Shown here piece by piece: positions 34,523 through 49,053 of a DNA stretch of 64,000 nucleotides (the stretch's first letter is position 1; the number at the start of each line of letters is the position of its first letter). The stretch spans positions 124,001 through 188,000 of the forward strand of contig NW_026515454.1 in the NCBI RefSeq assembly GCF_014898815.1. The letters are read 5' to 3'. A model generated the notes under the pieces. That model made no database searches and was not told the origin of the DNA. It saw only the letters and a list, made by a program, of their open reading frames with translations. The translations under genes and the position numbers were made by a program. Source of the DNA: Panonychus citri (Eukaryota > Arthropoda > Arachnida > Trombidiformes > Tetranychidae).

Positions 34523-36036
34523 AGGTGATTACTATTAGAACAACATTAGTGTTTTTGGAAAGATTAGTTTTTTCTTCTTCTTCTTCTTTTCTTTTACTAT
34601 TTTCTTTCTTCCATTTTATCCTAACTGGACATTCCTTGTGCTTGGACATTCGGTAATTTTCTGGTAAATTCTGTAGTTTAATTTACTTTCTTTATTCAAG
34701 TTTCTGGTTCATCATCAACATGAAAGTGATAAATAAAATGAGAATTCAAATTGAATGGTGAATGTTTGGTCATCCATGAGATGAGATAATAGATGATGTC
34801 CAGTTTATATTTTCAACTCAACTGATTGTGATAATTATTGTTAATGGTCAAGGCGCTCGGTCAGTTTATATTTGGATGGATAGGTGACAAGTTTATTAAT
34901 TAATTAACAGCAATAAAGGTCCATCAAACAATGGACCATTAATATAATAAAATTAATCTTCGATGAAAGAAAAACAAAATTAGAAAACTTGTGATTCTTG
35001 TCCCCATGTTAATCAGATTTATCACCAAAAGTTCAGTTCCATGTATGAATTTTCCTCTTCTTCTTCCTAATTAACATGGTAAATAATTGGAAGGGGGAAT
35101 CGGTTAATTGTAATAATCAAATTCGCAGGACAAACCAAGGTAATTATCTCATTGGTGATGACATTTCAAACAGCATCATGATAATTACAATTCAGTTAAT
35201 CAGAATATGAATTCTGATAAATAAGATAACACATTTGATTAGATAATTTTGTTTTGTTTCTTATTTTTGTTTTGTTTTTTTTTTCATTCTTCATGATAAC
35301 AATTAGAGCGATAGTTTTGTTGTATTATAGCCTGAGGCGAATTAACTTTAATCACTGAGAATCGATCAAGAATCATCAGGGTGGTGGTTAAGGGTAAAGG
35401 TGGGTTACATGGAGGAGGATGAGGGTAGAGGTTCGGGTGGGAAGTGGGTAGAGAAATGAAATTTACCTTGAAGCAAATTTAACCAGAAACCAATGATTGC
35501 AATGATTATGTATGAACACAGGAAACCAGGAAGTTAATTTACTCAGAGAGGAAAAATATTGAAATAACTGATGATTATTATTATTATTTCTGTATAAATA
35601 TAAAAAGGAATCTGATTTAATCATGATTGTAAGAAATTAACTTGGAAAATATCGTAAATATTAATGAAAAGAAAAATAAACTTTCAATTCTGTTGACTGT
35701 TGATTCCGAGTTGTTGTTGTTGTTGTTGTTGTTCAATAGCAACAGTTTGAATGTTAATTGACAATTCCCATTGATTAAGTTGATTAATATCAAATTGGAA
35801 AGTTTAATTCTCATATTGATTATCATTACTATTGATTAGTAAATTGTTGTTATATTTTTCCATGGGTTGTTTATTAGCTTCGAGCTTGAATTGTACCCGC
35901 ATCACTTATTATTATTATCGTCAATGGTTTGATGTTTTCATTGACGATTGAATTATTTCAACATGATTTCATCCTGATATTGATTATCTCCATCATGGTG
36001 ATCAACAACATTACTAATGTTTTCGTGAAAAAAGAT

Positions 36037-36038
<2 letters not shown>

Positions 36039-36077
<39 letters not shown>
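36039..36077. repeat. CT microsatellite
   Basis: Perfect CT dinucleotide tract of about 39 bp. Confidence 0.9.
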
Positions 36078-36079
<2 letters not shown>

Positions 36080-39000
36080 AGAACTGATGGCAATAATCAT
36101 CATGATAACAATCTTTAACTTGCAACTAAAATAATAGTAATTCATGATGGTAAATGAAAGAGAAGACAAAAGTTCATGTGAAAAAAAGGCTCAGAACTTT
36201 TGAGATGGAATTGAAGAGAATCCCTGAATTCAGTAGAGCATAAAACCTCCTAATCGTGTTCATTGAGCCTCTCTCTTCAGATTCAGTTTCTCTTTGGAAC
36301 TTTTTCTTCTTCTTTTTTCGTGAGATTTCATGATATTATTTCTTTTACTCTATCAAATCGAAGACAAAAATTATATATTGTTTTGGTTCCGTTGTTGGTC
36401 TACATTTAATATGTAATTGAAATAATAAACTCGACGAGAAGCTTAACTACTTTGCCATAATGGTGATCATGATCATCATCATGTTGAAGATAATAATTTC
36501 AACTAAAACTGAGGGAGAAAAAAAGATTTCAGCTGAAGCCTCTTGATGAAACCATTTAATTCCTATTCAGTCCAATTTCTATCAATATATATAACAAAAA
36601 CTCAGAGAACATGAACTTTTCCTTTATGATGGAAGAAAAAAATTCTTTTTCTTTCTAATAACAACAAAAAAGATAAAGATATTGAGTGTTATCATTATCA
36701 GTTCCATTCATAGACAAACACACACTCAGAACTCAGAACTGCTCGATCAATGAATAGATAAATGAATGTAAGTCAATAATAAGAAAGAGAGAGATGATGA
36801 TGATGAGAAAGAAAGAGAAGAAAAAAATATCGTATCAGAATTTTCTCTCCTTCTGCTGAGCTTTCTTATTCTTTCGAATTTATTCTGATCATGATGATGA
36901 TGATAATTCTTTATGATTGGAACTGAGTTTTATTGATCTTCTATGATTGAGGATTTTCTCTCTCTCTCTCCGCTTGTTATTAAGTTCATGATGATGACGA
37001 AGAAGGATCATGATGAAGGTGAAAACAAAAGATTAAAAAAGAAAATTTTTTCTCCCAAAATTATTGATGAGAAAAAAAAAGTTCTGATTCCATGATAATC
37101 TTAAAGAACTTTTTCCTTCCCCAATTTCGGTTTTTTTTACCCTCTTTTCCCTCTAAATCAAAGGTAAACATTGTAACCTTTAAGTCTGATATTATTATTA
37201 TCATATTCAGTTTGCTGAGTTGGGTGAAAGTTTTTTTTTCACCATAACTCACACACATACATTATCATACAGAATCATCAAGAATGATGATCATCATCAA
37301 CATCGTAAGGTTTAAACTGTTACCTAAATATTTGGGTGAATATTTTTATCTCTACCTGGTACCTGATATCAATAGTCAATGTTTACCTTTACCTGTAAAT
37401 GTCACAGGTAACAGGGAGATCTAATAATAATATGATATATATTAGTTTGGAAAAGTAGAGGAAAAAAAAGTTTGGGTCATCGTCTAAGAACAGGTAAAAA
37501 AAAACTACATCAGCATAAAGGAAACTATTACATCAGTTCAATGATAAATGCTAAGAATTGGATGAAGTGTAGCATGAGAGGTAAGAGATATCCTCTGAAT
37601 TTCCCGTGAATTGACCAAAAGAAGAGGATATTTGGTGAAATTTTTTCCATTCCTAAAAAGGAAAGAAAGCAAAATGTAAGATATATGGATAAATAATATT
37701 CCATTTGAAATTTGAAGTAGTAAAAGAAGAGGAAGAAGAGAAGAAAAAAAATTTCGAAAGATGAAAATAACTTGAGAATTGGAATCATGTTCTTATTTTC
37801 CTTATCCTTTCCACCTCCCAGTTTCTCATCTTCACCCAATTCTTCAAATAGAACAATCTTTTTTATCTCTTCTCTCTCTCTTTCTCTCTTCATTTTCTTA
37901 GTTTCATACTTCGTAATCATCTCTTTCTATCTCTCTTTCTTCATGGAGTGAATATGAAACCCTCAGGGGAGTATTTGAATTGCAGTTACAATAAATAGAG
38001 TTGACCTTTATTAGATGATGAGGATGAAAGTGATATAACAGTTTGATAGCATCTAGAAAACTGTAGGGATGAATGTTTCAGGAACAATGAATTAGAACAG
38101 AAAAAATTGCCTCTCAATTCAGATTCAGGGAAGAAAATAAAGAATGAGAGAGAGAGAGAGCATGAAGAGAGTGGACACTCAATGAGGTTTGAGAAACAAC
38201 ATCCTCAAGTCATAGCATGAGCCCTGAATTCCCTCCCTGTTTGAAACAAATAAATGATAATAATAATTGTACACAAATATGAGTTTTTATCATGTTGTTG
38301 TTGTTGCTACATTTATATTGTTTATTATTCTGAATCGTTGTCTATTTATTTGTTCATTTGTTTCATTTACTTTATATCATCATGAAATTCATGATGTGAA
38401 TCAGATAACTTGAATAAACCGAATGAAATTAGATTTGAAAAATGCAACACAAATGACCAAATGATTAACATTTGAAATCATCTCAAGAATGAGGATTGAT
38501 GATAATCGTATATCCTGTTAACTTGATTCAAAGATAATCTCAATCTCCCATGAATCAGAGCGGCAAAAAATTCAAATGAATCAATAACATTTTCTTTCTC
38601 AGACTGAAACATGATACAGAATCAGGAGATTCTGGTTGATAACCTTATATTCATAACCATCCAAACTAAAATCAACATTTTCAACACAAAAGTTCATCAT
38701 CATCATCATGATAATTGATTTTCTTATATCAAATTTTCCTGTTCACTGATTCACCTTCATTAACTGATTTAAGTTGAGATTTTTGTTGAAAAGTTTCAAT
38801 CGTTTTATTATTATTTATAAATTTATGCTGAATTTAACCAATAATAATGATCAACTTATCATTTTCTGTCTGTGGCTCATTCCAGTTATTCAGTGTATGT
38901 ATATAAGTTTCTTGCTTCATGATGATAATCATCATCATTATCATCATCTGGGAACTTGTAAACCTGACATTGGATAGACACACCCAATCCACCCTATTGA

Positions 39001-39465
39001 ATTTCCTGTTATTGATATTGTTTTGTTTGATAATAATGATAATCCTAGTGGATGATAACTGATAATCAACAAGCTTTGGTCATTTATTTTCACTACACAA
39101 GGATGACCAGAGTGAAAAAGAAACAAGGAATCGAGAGAGTGAGAGAGAGAGAGAGAAGGTGGATAATCAGAAGTACAAGTATAAGGAGGTGGTGCCAATG
39201 ATTATATAAGAAAAAGAAGAAAAAAAAATCGAACATGAAAAAAAAGAATATATTTTCCCCCCTTCTCCAAGATACCATACAAACTAGTAGTTTACACTGG
39301 TTCCAATTATCATCATGAAGCCACTTAAGATAATATTCGAGATTTAATCAGCATCGATTTTCTCATCCCTATCTTCAATCATTTCCAAGATAATATCGAT
39401 ATGTACATGAACATGATAATACCTTTTCTCGATATGATAATTAGGATTAATTGAAAGAAAATTGC

Positions 39466-39469
<4 letters not shown>

Positions 39470-39504
<35 letters not shown>
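39470..39504. repeat. GA microsatellite
   Basis: Perfect GA dinucleotide tract of about 35 bp. Confidence 0.9.
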
Positions 39505-39507
<3 letters not shown>

Positions 39508-39950
39508 AATGTAATAGAACCAGGAAAATGCAATTAGATCATGAAATTGAGAGTCTATCAAATGAATCAAGTGTATCCAAATGTATGGGTAACATATTTC
39601 ATATTAAATATCGTTTATTATGTATTCAGATAATGTTACCCCTTAAGCATATAATGGTAAGTATAATGTACCTCTGGTTGTTTGTTATCATGCAACTTAT
39701 TTCAACTTATATCTCATGATAAAATGATGAGCTTAATCCAAAGGTATTGATTTAAATCAATGGAATGACAATGGTTAATATCAGATCAGAATTCATGAAC
39801 ATTTGACTAAATCAAAGTAAAGTTCAGTATTCGAGTGACAGTTTCTCCAACCAATTAGATCAATAATCTTCTCTCTCTTATTTTTCATTCTCTTTCCTGA
39901 TAATCTTTTGATCATTGTCATCATATTTATGAAGATAATCATTGTTATAT

Positions 39951-39989
<39 letters not shown>

Positions 39990-41004
39990 ATTTTCTTCTT
40001 GAACTGAACAATAGATGAACTTTTCTCTTGGAAAAGAAATGCAATCCATTTATATGTATCTTAGATAACCGAAAATTATTGTTATTTGTTACCATGATGC
40101 TTAACTGAACAAAAGGATAAAGATGAGAGGATGAAGATGAAGAAAAAATTTCTCTCTTTATTGAAGATATTTATATATACGTATATAAATGTAATCTTGC
40201 TGCAAGTTAATTGCATCATCAAGGATGTATTGAGACTACACTTGATAACCTTTGACATAAAACAATAATCATAATACTTGAAGTAACAAAAAGTAACGGT
40301 AAATGTTACTCGTGTGTATCTAGAAACTTTGATTCACTGAGTTGCCCCCATGAATCTGAAACATGTAAGGATTTAATTCTGATCGTTATATTGCATCAAA
40401 TGCTTGTGTCTATTTACTTAGAAAGAAAGAAATAAAGAGAGAGAGAGAGAGAGAAGTTCTGAAAGTTGAGAATATAATAGATAATTGCATCCTGATGGGG
40501 ATGCAGATAATAAACATCAATAAAAAAAGTTCTAATGAACAATTAGTATGTTTCTCATCAGATGGAGAAACTAAAACTAGACCATGTAGAGAGTATCATG
40601 AAGATGGTGAAGGTGCTACATGAATATCTCATCATGATGATGGAGATAATCACAAGTTGGAATAGAAGAGAAAAAAAAACCAAAAACTTTTCTCTGGAAA
40701 TTTTTTTTCTTCTCAAAGAAGAACAAGAAAAATCTCGAACTTCAAGTTCTAACCAATGTACCATTCTACTTGAACACGATTCACTCGAGAGCAAAAAAAA
40801 AAGGATTTTTCTTTTTCTCTCCTTCCCTTGTCTTCTCCATCCTCATGATGATGATCAGAATTTACTGTTACACCATGATAATTGTTCATGAAATGTTCAA
40901 TGAGCTATTTTTAGCGATTCCTCAGAACTTAATACTCGAAAGTAAATAGAGCATTCTAAGTGTAAGAATCATTTACAAAATCTGTTTATTATTTTCGAAT
41001 AGAA

Positions 41005-41008
<4 letters not shown>

Positions 41009-41056
<48 letters not shown>
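41009..41056. repeat. CT microsatellite
   Basis: Perfect CT dinucleotide tract of about 48 bp. Confidence 0.9.
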
Positions 41057-41059
<3 letters not shown>

Positions 41060-41914
41060 TCTATATATTTATCTTTCTTTCCTCTGTCATCGTCATGATG
41101 ATGAGGAGCAAAAATTAAGTACCAGAAAAGTAGGACAAGTTATATTAACAAGAGATATTGATGGCACATGAAAAGTATTCATTTAATATCGAGAAATTGA
41201 CATGATAATGTTTATGATCATCGATCATTAATTGCTTGTTCTTGTTTAATCACTTATCATCTTCATCATCATTAAGAAGATCATCTGATGGAAACCGGAA
41301 GGAAACATAAGTAAGCAGAAAGAAAAAAAAACTAAAGATTCGATCACAATCAACTATAAATATCATCTTAGTTGTAATTTTATGCGACAGTTAGTTGACA
41401 GTAATTATCTTTTAGGCATAAATTTGACAATTTATCCAATCAAAACTTTTTTCGATCTTTTTTTTCGTGACTTTTTCAGCTCGAAAATAGCAAAATCCTA
41501 ACATGATAACCAAAGATTTCAGAATTTTTTTTACCTTTTATCTGATTGATAATATTTGATGGTGGCAACTGTTATTATCATGATGATGATGATTTGATTG
41601 TCCTATTATCATTAAACATTATCATGTATTTTAAAATTGTAACAGTTAAAAATTACTAACTATCATGATATCATGCAATTTGTATTGTAAATTGTTATCG
41701 TTTTATTATTATTTTTTTAATACGATTCATTATCTCAACTAATTAGCAATTCAATTGAAAGGGATGATTTTTGTTAAGGTTGTTGGAGATTAATTTTGTG
41801 GATTCATGGATCATGATAATGATGATGAATATGAAATCAATAATTGAAATTAAACTTAACTATCCTAAGTGTATATTTATAGATATACACATGTGAGTAT
41901 ATTGGTTAATCAAT

Positions 41915-41945
<31 letters not shown>

Positions 41946-42293
41946 AAGTCATTAGTTGACTATCGTTCATTACAAATGAATGAATGAATGAAGATGAAGA
42001 TAATTGGGTTAACGGTGTAATTATTTTCCTTTTCATTTCTCTCTCCCTCTCTCTCACTCAATCACTTACTCTTATTCTCTCGTTTTTCGTCTTATATCAT
42101 CTTCATCTTCTTTGTTTCTCCATCATCGATTGGACAAAAAGAAGCAAAAAAGTTCTAAACAATATGAGAAGAAATCGATCAGAAAGTTAAAGTGGGTGGA
42201 GGTCGAAGAGGAAGAAGAAAGAAACAGTAAAAGGGGAAGTTGGAAATTTAATCCAATTAAGTTATATGTTAATCCGAAATGAGAGAAGCCAAG

Positions 42294-42327
<34 letters not shown>

Positions 42328-44748
42328 TATCACATGATAACTTATTTCCTCGAGTTCTGATGGAGGTAAAAACTTTTCTTTCTCGTAGTGAATCCACATC
42401 ACTCGAACTACTATCATCATGAAGATGCCAGAGGAGGAGGAGGAGGAGGAAAGGGTGGCGAAAATGAGAGTTCACGAGTTGAAAGTTGTTTCTCTTTCCT
42501 CTTCTCTTCCTTATTCATGATGTTTATCAGAGATTCAGACACATACTGAACGAAAGGGAGTGAAAAATGTTATGATAAAAATAAAAGTGTTCAGAGGTTG
42601 TGAATATAAAAAGCAATGAAAAATAATATAAAATGAGTTGAACAACAAACGAGAGGCAAGAAAAAGGCAAAGATAGTAAAAAAAAATATATCTAATATAT
42701 AATTCATGTACATAAGATATATTATACATTATAAGAATTCACAATTCTTGTTATATTATGATGTTATTATTATTATCATCATCATCCTTTGGTACTTTAT
42801 CTTTGAGATATGTGATAAGAAAAGTGAGGAGAAGATGAGGAAAAATATTTCCACCCACTTCTTATACACAGTAACTTGTATCATCCATATCATGGGTGAT
42901 ATATTTATATATATCTCTCAATTGCAACTGAATTGGATAATGTTCAGTCCTAATCAATATATTGATAAGTAATAATATCTTTTCTTTGGTGTAATGGGGA
43001 TAAGATTGTCTCGAGAACGGGTCATCATGTTCCTTTGAATTGAATTGAATGATGAGTAGACACTCATTCACTTTTCCGGACTGGACTGAGCTGAGATTTC
43101 AGGGGAAGAATGAAAAGATTAAGAGAGAGAGAGAAAAAATTCTTTAATAATAAGATTTTCTATCATATATATTTGGAGGCGGAAAGATGTGACTGGGAGG
43201 GTGAAAGGGAAAAGATGATGATTAAGGAAGAAAAATTACATTAAGGAAGGAGGAAGATGCGATGATGATGATAATGATGATAGAATAAGAAAATTTTTTG
43301 ATGAAGAGAAAGAAGAAGAAAAAAATCCCAGAGAAATCCAGTTATCATTACATTGGTAAGATGAAAAATGCCCTGAAGGGATTTGGAATCCCTGAATTGA
43401 AATGTTAATGATGATGAGAATTGGATAAGTTCAAGTAAAGAGGATGAAGAGGATAAAATGAGCTGAGTTGGAACTTTTTTGTCATGAGAGAGAAAAAGTA
43501 ACTTTGTGATAATGATGCAAATGAAATCGTTAGCTCATCATTGTTATACAACAGTAGTTTCTTTAATCAACAAGACAATTTATCCTCTCTATCATCATCA
43601 TCATCATCATCTCTTCATCTTCATGATGAATAATCTGACACTTTCATGACTGAATTTCTCAAGAACAAAAAAACCAAATCGATTCATTAGTTTCCAAAGA
43701 GTTTGTCTTGAGAAAATTGTTGATCACTGATATTAATTGCTCGATGTTGGGCTCAATTTAATGATGACCAGCAGTTGCTGATGATAATATTCAATGATTT
43801 AATTTCAATTAACTAACAATCATTAGTTGTTATTATCATTTGCAGAAGGTGAAAATCAAATGTAATTATTTAACAATCATGACGATAGTAATTCATCATC
43901 ATCATCAACAGTATTTCCAATGTAATTGTAATTGTAATTGTTTGTGTTTGTTTGTTGATGTTGTTTGGTGTTGTTTTTATTATTATTGATGTTAATTCAT
44001 TTGGAATCATTATCTTCATCATGATGATCATTATTTATCTCAATCATGTTTTTCCTGTCTCACTAATTAATTAATCAACAAGCTTCTCTCCCTCTCTTTC
44101 ACTTATTATTAATATATTACATTAATAGTAATGTTTCATATGATAATTACTTGTTTTTTATTATATTGATTTGTTAGTTTATTAGTTTTAGTTGATTTAA
44201 TTGTTACAAAATAATATTCATGGTGATGAGCAATCTTATTTGTGTGACACTTGGTGACGATGAGACAATTAATAAATCACTGATTAGAACCACAATCAAT
44301 AAGCAACCGGGTAAAAGGTTTGATGATAATGTGAAATGATTTGGACACAATCATTAATGATTTGCTTCATTTGTTTATGTTCAGTTGACTATTCAGTCTT
44401 TATGGTGATCATGATTAAGAGGATGAGGATGAGGATGGAGATGAGGATGGAGATGAGGATGAGGATGAGACTGTTGTTAGAGTGAGAGATGGATATGTAG
44501 CTTTCAAGTGGTTCGTGGAGGAAGAAGAGGAAGAGGTTGTGATGGTGGTGGAAGATGAAGAGGAGTTGGAGGTGGTGGGTGAGATGAAATCTTGACAACT
44601 TTGAGTCTTTTATTCAGTGAACATCAGAAATAGTTGCTATCATCAATAAAGGATTACATGGAAAAGAAAAGAATTTCCAACTTACACCCTACCCAACCTT
44701 CACTCTCTAATTTTCTTACTTTTTTTCTTCTTATCCCAAAATAACATT

Positions 44749-44760
44749 ATATATATAAGG
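44749..44760 (+). promoter_or_regulatory. candidate TATA box inside the gene-poor block
   Basis: TATATATAAGG is followed by CGGGAATTT and, about 30 bp on, a pyrimidine-rich stretch. This is a plausible core promoter arrangement, but no gene follows that I can recognise. Confidence 0.25.
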
Positions 44761-44908
44761 CGGGAATTTACTTCTTTCAATTTTTTCTCTCTTTCTCTTC
44801 TTAGTTTTTTTTTCTTTTCGTTGTTTCTCTTCTTTCATCCTCATCATCAACTTTGAGTCTCGAATAACTTTCATTTTCCTCTTATTGATTTAGGTTCATT
44901 GTAGCGAA

Positions 44909-44910
<2 letters not shown>

Positions 44911-44942
<32 letters not shown>
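44911..44942. repeat. GA microsatellite
   Basis: Perfect GA dinucleotide tract of about 32 bp. Confidence 0.9.
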
Positions 44943-44946
<4 letters not shown>

Positions 44947-45398
44947 GTCAACTAAAGCTTTTGCTTTTGGAAGCCATTGATGCTATGTAATATTTGAGAT
45001 CAGGAAATGATAACTACACCAGAATGAGAGACTTGTATTATCCAAGAGAAGAGGGTGAGATAACTGGGAGTGAAAAGAGAGAGAGAGAGAGAGAGATCAT
45101 GATGACGCTGATGAAAGGTCAGTGTGAGAGAAGAGGAAGAAAGAAAGAGAAGAAAGAGTAAAATATTCTGAAGAACTGAGTTAGAAGTATAGTCAAAATG
45201 AAAGAGAAGAAAAAAATATTATATTCCAAAAGCTGAAGACATTTTTTCTTGCGCATTTCAAGGCGTTTCCTTCAATCTTTACTTTGTTCAGTTCTGGTTC
45301 CAGATCAATTCTCACTTGATTTCTGATTCTATTCTCTTCCAAATTTTTCTTTTCATCTTCATCTTCAGTCTCTTCTTTTTGCTTCATATAAGAGGTAC

Positions 45399-45435
<37 letters not shown>

Positions 45436-46443
45436 ACAGATAATGAGTATGATTATCCTCATGATGATAAATCTTTGGCTTTTGGGCTTGGAAGACAAAA
45501 TTAGCTTTCATTAATCATAATCGCTTGAGTTTTTGTGTTTCTTTTTTGCTTCATCTCTCATTGGGCTTGAGAGATTAAACTTCATTCATCATATTACATG
45601 GGAACAACACTTAGTATTAATATTGGAATGAGTTCGGAATGATAACCAGAATTCTGAGTAAAACAATCAGCTCAAGGATAAAGATAAAAGGTGAGGTAGA
45701 TGAAGATCAAATTCTGATACATTGAATGGTACAAAGAACATGGTGATGGTGATTAAGCTAAACGATACCAGGAATTGATTAGAATGATCATAATTATGAT
45801 GATCGGGATGGGCGATGAATCTTGTGATAGAAACTCTGATCAGTCTGTAATTGATTCAGATGATGATGATGATGATGAGTAAGGAGATTTTAGATAATTA
45901 GTAAGATAATATTCAGAGGGTCAGAAAGTAATGAGCCTCGGTGAAAGTTAATTGAATGAGAAGGAGAAAAGTTCTGAACTTTTTCTCGATCTCGAATGTA
46001 CAAAAAGTAACAAAAAGTCACGTACAAGAGTTAATCTCGAAGTGAGCATAATCTCACTCTCTTTTGTTAGTTGTTCCTCTCTCACTCTCACTTTATGATC
46101 ATCTAGTATACTGAGAGCATTTTAATTATCATCATCATATTAGATGATAATTCTTTGGGTATGTGATACTTATTAACGAAATAATGAAAAAAGTTCTTTG
46201 ATTTTTCTCTCACTCTCACTTTTGCTCTTTTCTAAATATATATCAGTTGGTTAGAGATCATGTACTCAAGATGATAATGATGACAAAGACTGCAAAGAAG
46301 ATGCTCTGAAGTGGGGGTGGAGGAGTTGTGATGAACTAATTTTTCGTTACAACTTTAGGTTGGAAGCTTAATCCTTTGTTTCTTGGAGTATTAACCAAGG
46401 ATTAAAAAGAAATGAAGATTATGATGATACAAATGGATGATGA

Positions 46444-46447
<4 letters not shown>

Positions 46448-46490
<43 letters not shown>
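46448..46490. repeat. GA microsatellite
   Basis: Perfect GA dinucleotide tract of about 42 bp. Confidence 0.9.
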
Positions 46491-46495
<5 letters not shown>

Positions 46496-48731
46496 CAACG
46501 GATGAAGAAGTAGAATAAAAATCTAGAAAGAAGAGAATTTCGATATTTTTATCGAACTTGTACTTTAATACACTTAGATAACTTTTTCTATTCTTTGTTC
46601 AGTTGATCAATCGATGATAAATCATTATCATCATGAAATGAAATGAAATGAAATGAAATTTTAACTCCCAGGAAAAAGACTTAGCTATAAGCATTATCAT
46701 TATCGATAGTAAGTGAGAAAAAAAAATCCTCGGACTGGTCAAGGGGAAATCATACCCACTTTTATTTTACTGGACTTTGAGGTAAAATTGAGTTACAAGG
46801 ACTTTCAAGAGTTGATAATATTTCCTGGGAAATTATATCATCATCATGTTATATCATCATGATGATGATATTATTATATATCAAGTTGCTTCTGATGATA
46901 TTATTAAATACTCATCAATAGGAAAAAAGAAATTGAAAGATGATGACCAATATGATGATGAATAATCCATTTCTGGTCAACATAATATAAACGATAATAT
47001 AATAATATAATTCTAGCTCCATGAAACTGGACACACATACAGGGGAAAGGTAAAGATAAAATAATATTTTCATGTAACTTTTATCATCTATTCAATTATT
47101 AGGATGTTTTTTTGTTCATCAACAAAAAAAAAGAGGAATTGATTTAGATACAAACTGACCAGTGAAAAAATGACCTCATGAAAAGGATACAAAATTTGAC
47201 CATAAAATGACCATGAGATGAATGAACCAGAACTTGAGATTCATTAATTGTGACAATCTAAATGATTTTATCTCAAGTATATTAATACCTGAATGTTTTC
47301 ATGATGCAAACTCAAATTATCTTCAAGTTTTACTTTTCTACTTGACTTGATATTCAACATCTTAAATGGCAATTATCAAGATAATGAAGATAAATTAATG
47401 ATAACAATGAATATGAATTCTAACATTTATCATGATACTAATGATATATCACAACAGAATTGATATAAATTGATTTCTCTTCTTGATTGTTGTGAAAATT
47501 TTTTTTATTTTTCTCTCAGAAAAAATAATATTGATTTCGGTTTCCCTGTTTGATATTATTTGAGAGATGAAAATGAAAATATAATATTCAAATTGATAAT
47601 CACCATGAATCAGATTAGATCATGGAGAGGATATTAAATGAATAGAATCATAAAATTCTGGCTTGAAAGTTTATCTAAATATCTTTTTTTCTCATTATTC
47701 TGCCAATCGTAATGTCATGTTTCCTTATTGTCATTATGATTTAGTTTGATAGGATAATTAATAAATTGTTTCATCGATCTGGCAAATAATATCTTATATT
47801 ATTGAGTTTCCATTTATAAATATTATATCATTAATCAAATTAATGGTCAACGGTAAACTAGCCGGTACTATTAAAGGAAATCCATGAATCACCATGGACT
47901 GAATTTTATATATCAATTGAATTGATTGTTTGAAATGATAATATTATACAATCGTGATGGTTAAATTGTGTATTATTATTGTTAGTAGATGATGATAATA
48001 ATTTTAACAATCGTAATTGTTGCTCAATTTGAATAGCAACTTTTTTTTTCACTTCTCTCAATGAGAATGAAAATCTTTACCTATCAATATATTGGTGACC
48101 ATTTTGATTCATGGACTTTCAGATAATTTATCATGTCTTGGTGTGTAAATTGTTGTGATTAAATTCAATCATCATCAAAAGATAATTAATCATAATAAAA
48201 GGTGAAATTCAATGAATGGGAGAGAGAGAGAGAGATTTTGATGGACATTGATGATGTAATGATGACGATGATTGTAATTGACATTGATTTTTGTTTTGTT
48301 TCCTCTTGTCTAAAGGTATCACTTTGATGTATCTTTTTATCATCATCATCATCATCACCTTGCAATTGAAATTTAAGGTAATTCTAATGATGAATGAACA
48401 AAAATTAGGTTATTAATTATTTTCCACTCATTGTGGTTGTAACCTAATTGTCATAGGTGGAGTTGAGAATCCAAAGAATATTTTTTTGTTTTCTTCATTG
48501 ATGAAGAAGAAGAAAAAAAAGTTCAATCTTCCTGATGATCACCAACATCATTTCTGATTATCATCAACTGTATCTTATTCAGGTCATAGCGACTTATTAA
48601 ATCCTATTTGCTTTTTTATCTTCGCCATCATCAGTAAGAATGAGAGATAAAAATGGCGACCATCTATTTTTTCATCTTCTCTCGCTTTGATGGATACACT
48701 AAGCTTAGGTAAAAGGATGAAGATGAAGATG

Positions 48732-48763
<32 letters not shown>

Positions 48764-49005
48764 TAGAAACGAGGATGATGATGTATCCCTTTAATTTCAA
48801 CCTTATTAGCTATTTGGTGGTGGGTTAGTCTCAAAGTTCTGATAATCTGAGCAACAGATCGATTTTTCTCTATTTCTCCTCATCTTCTCTCTCTCTCTCT
48901 CTCTTCCACCTCTTTTATTTTTATCATCATCATCCTTAAACCCTGACAGGATTTATGCTTTCACACGAAACTGACTCATTTCATCTTGTCCTTTTCTCTT
49001 GCCTT

Positions 49006-49010
<5 letters not shown>

Positions 49011-49048
<38 letters not shown>
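49011..49048. repeat. CT microsatellite
   Basis: Perfect CT dinucleotide tract of about 38 bp. Confidence 0.9.
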
Positions 49049-49053
<5 letters not shown>

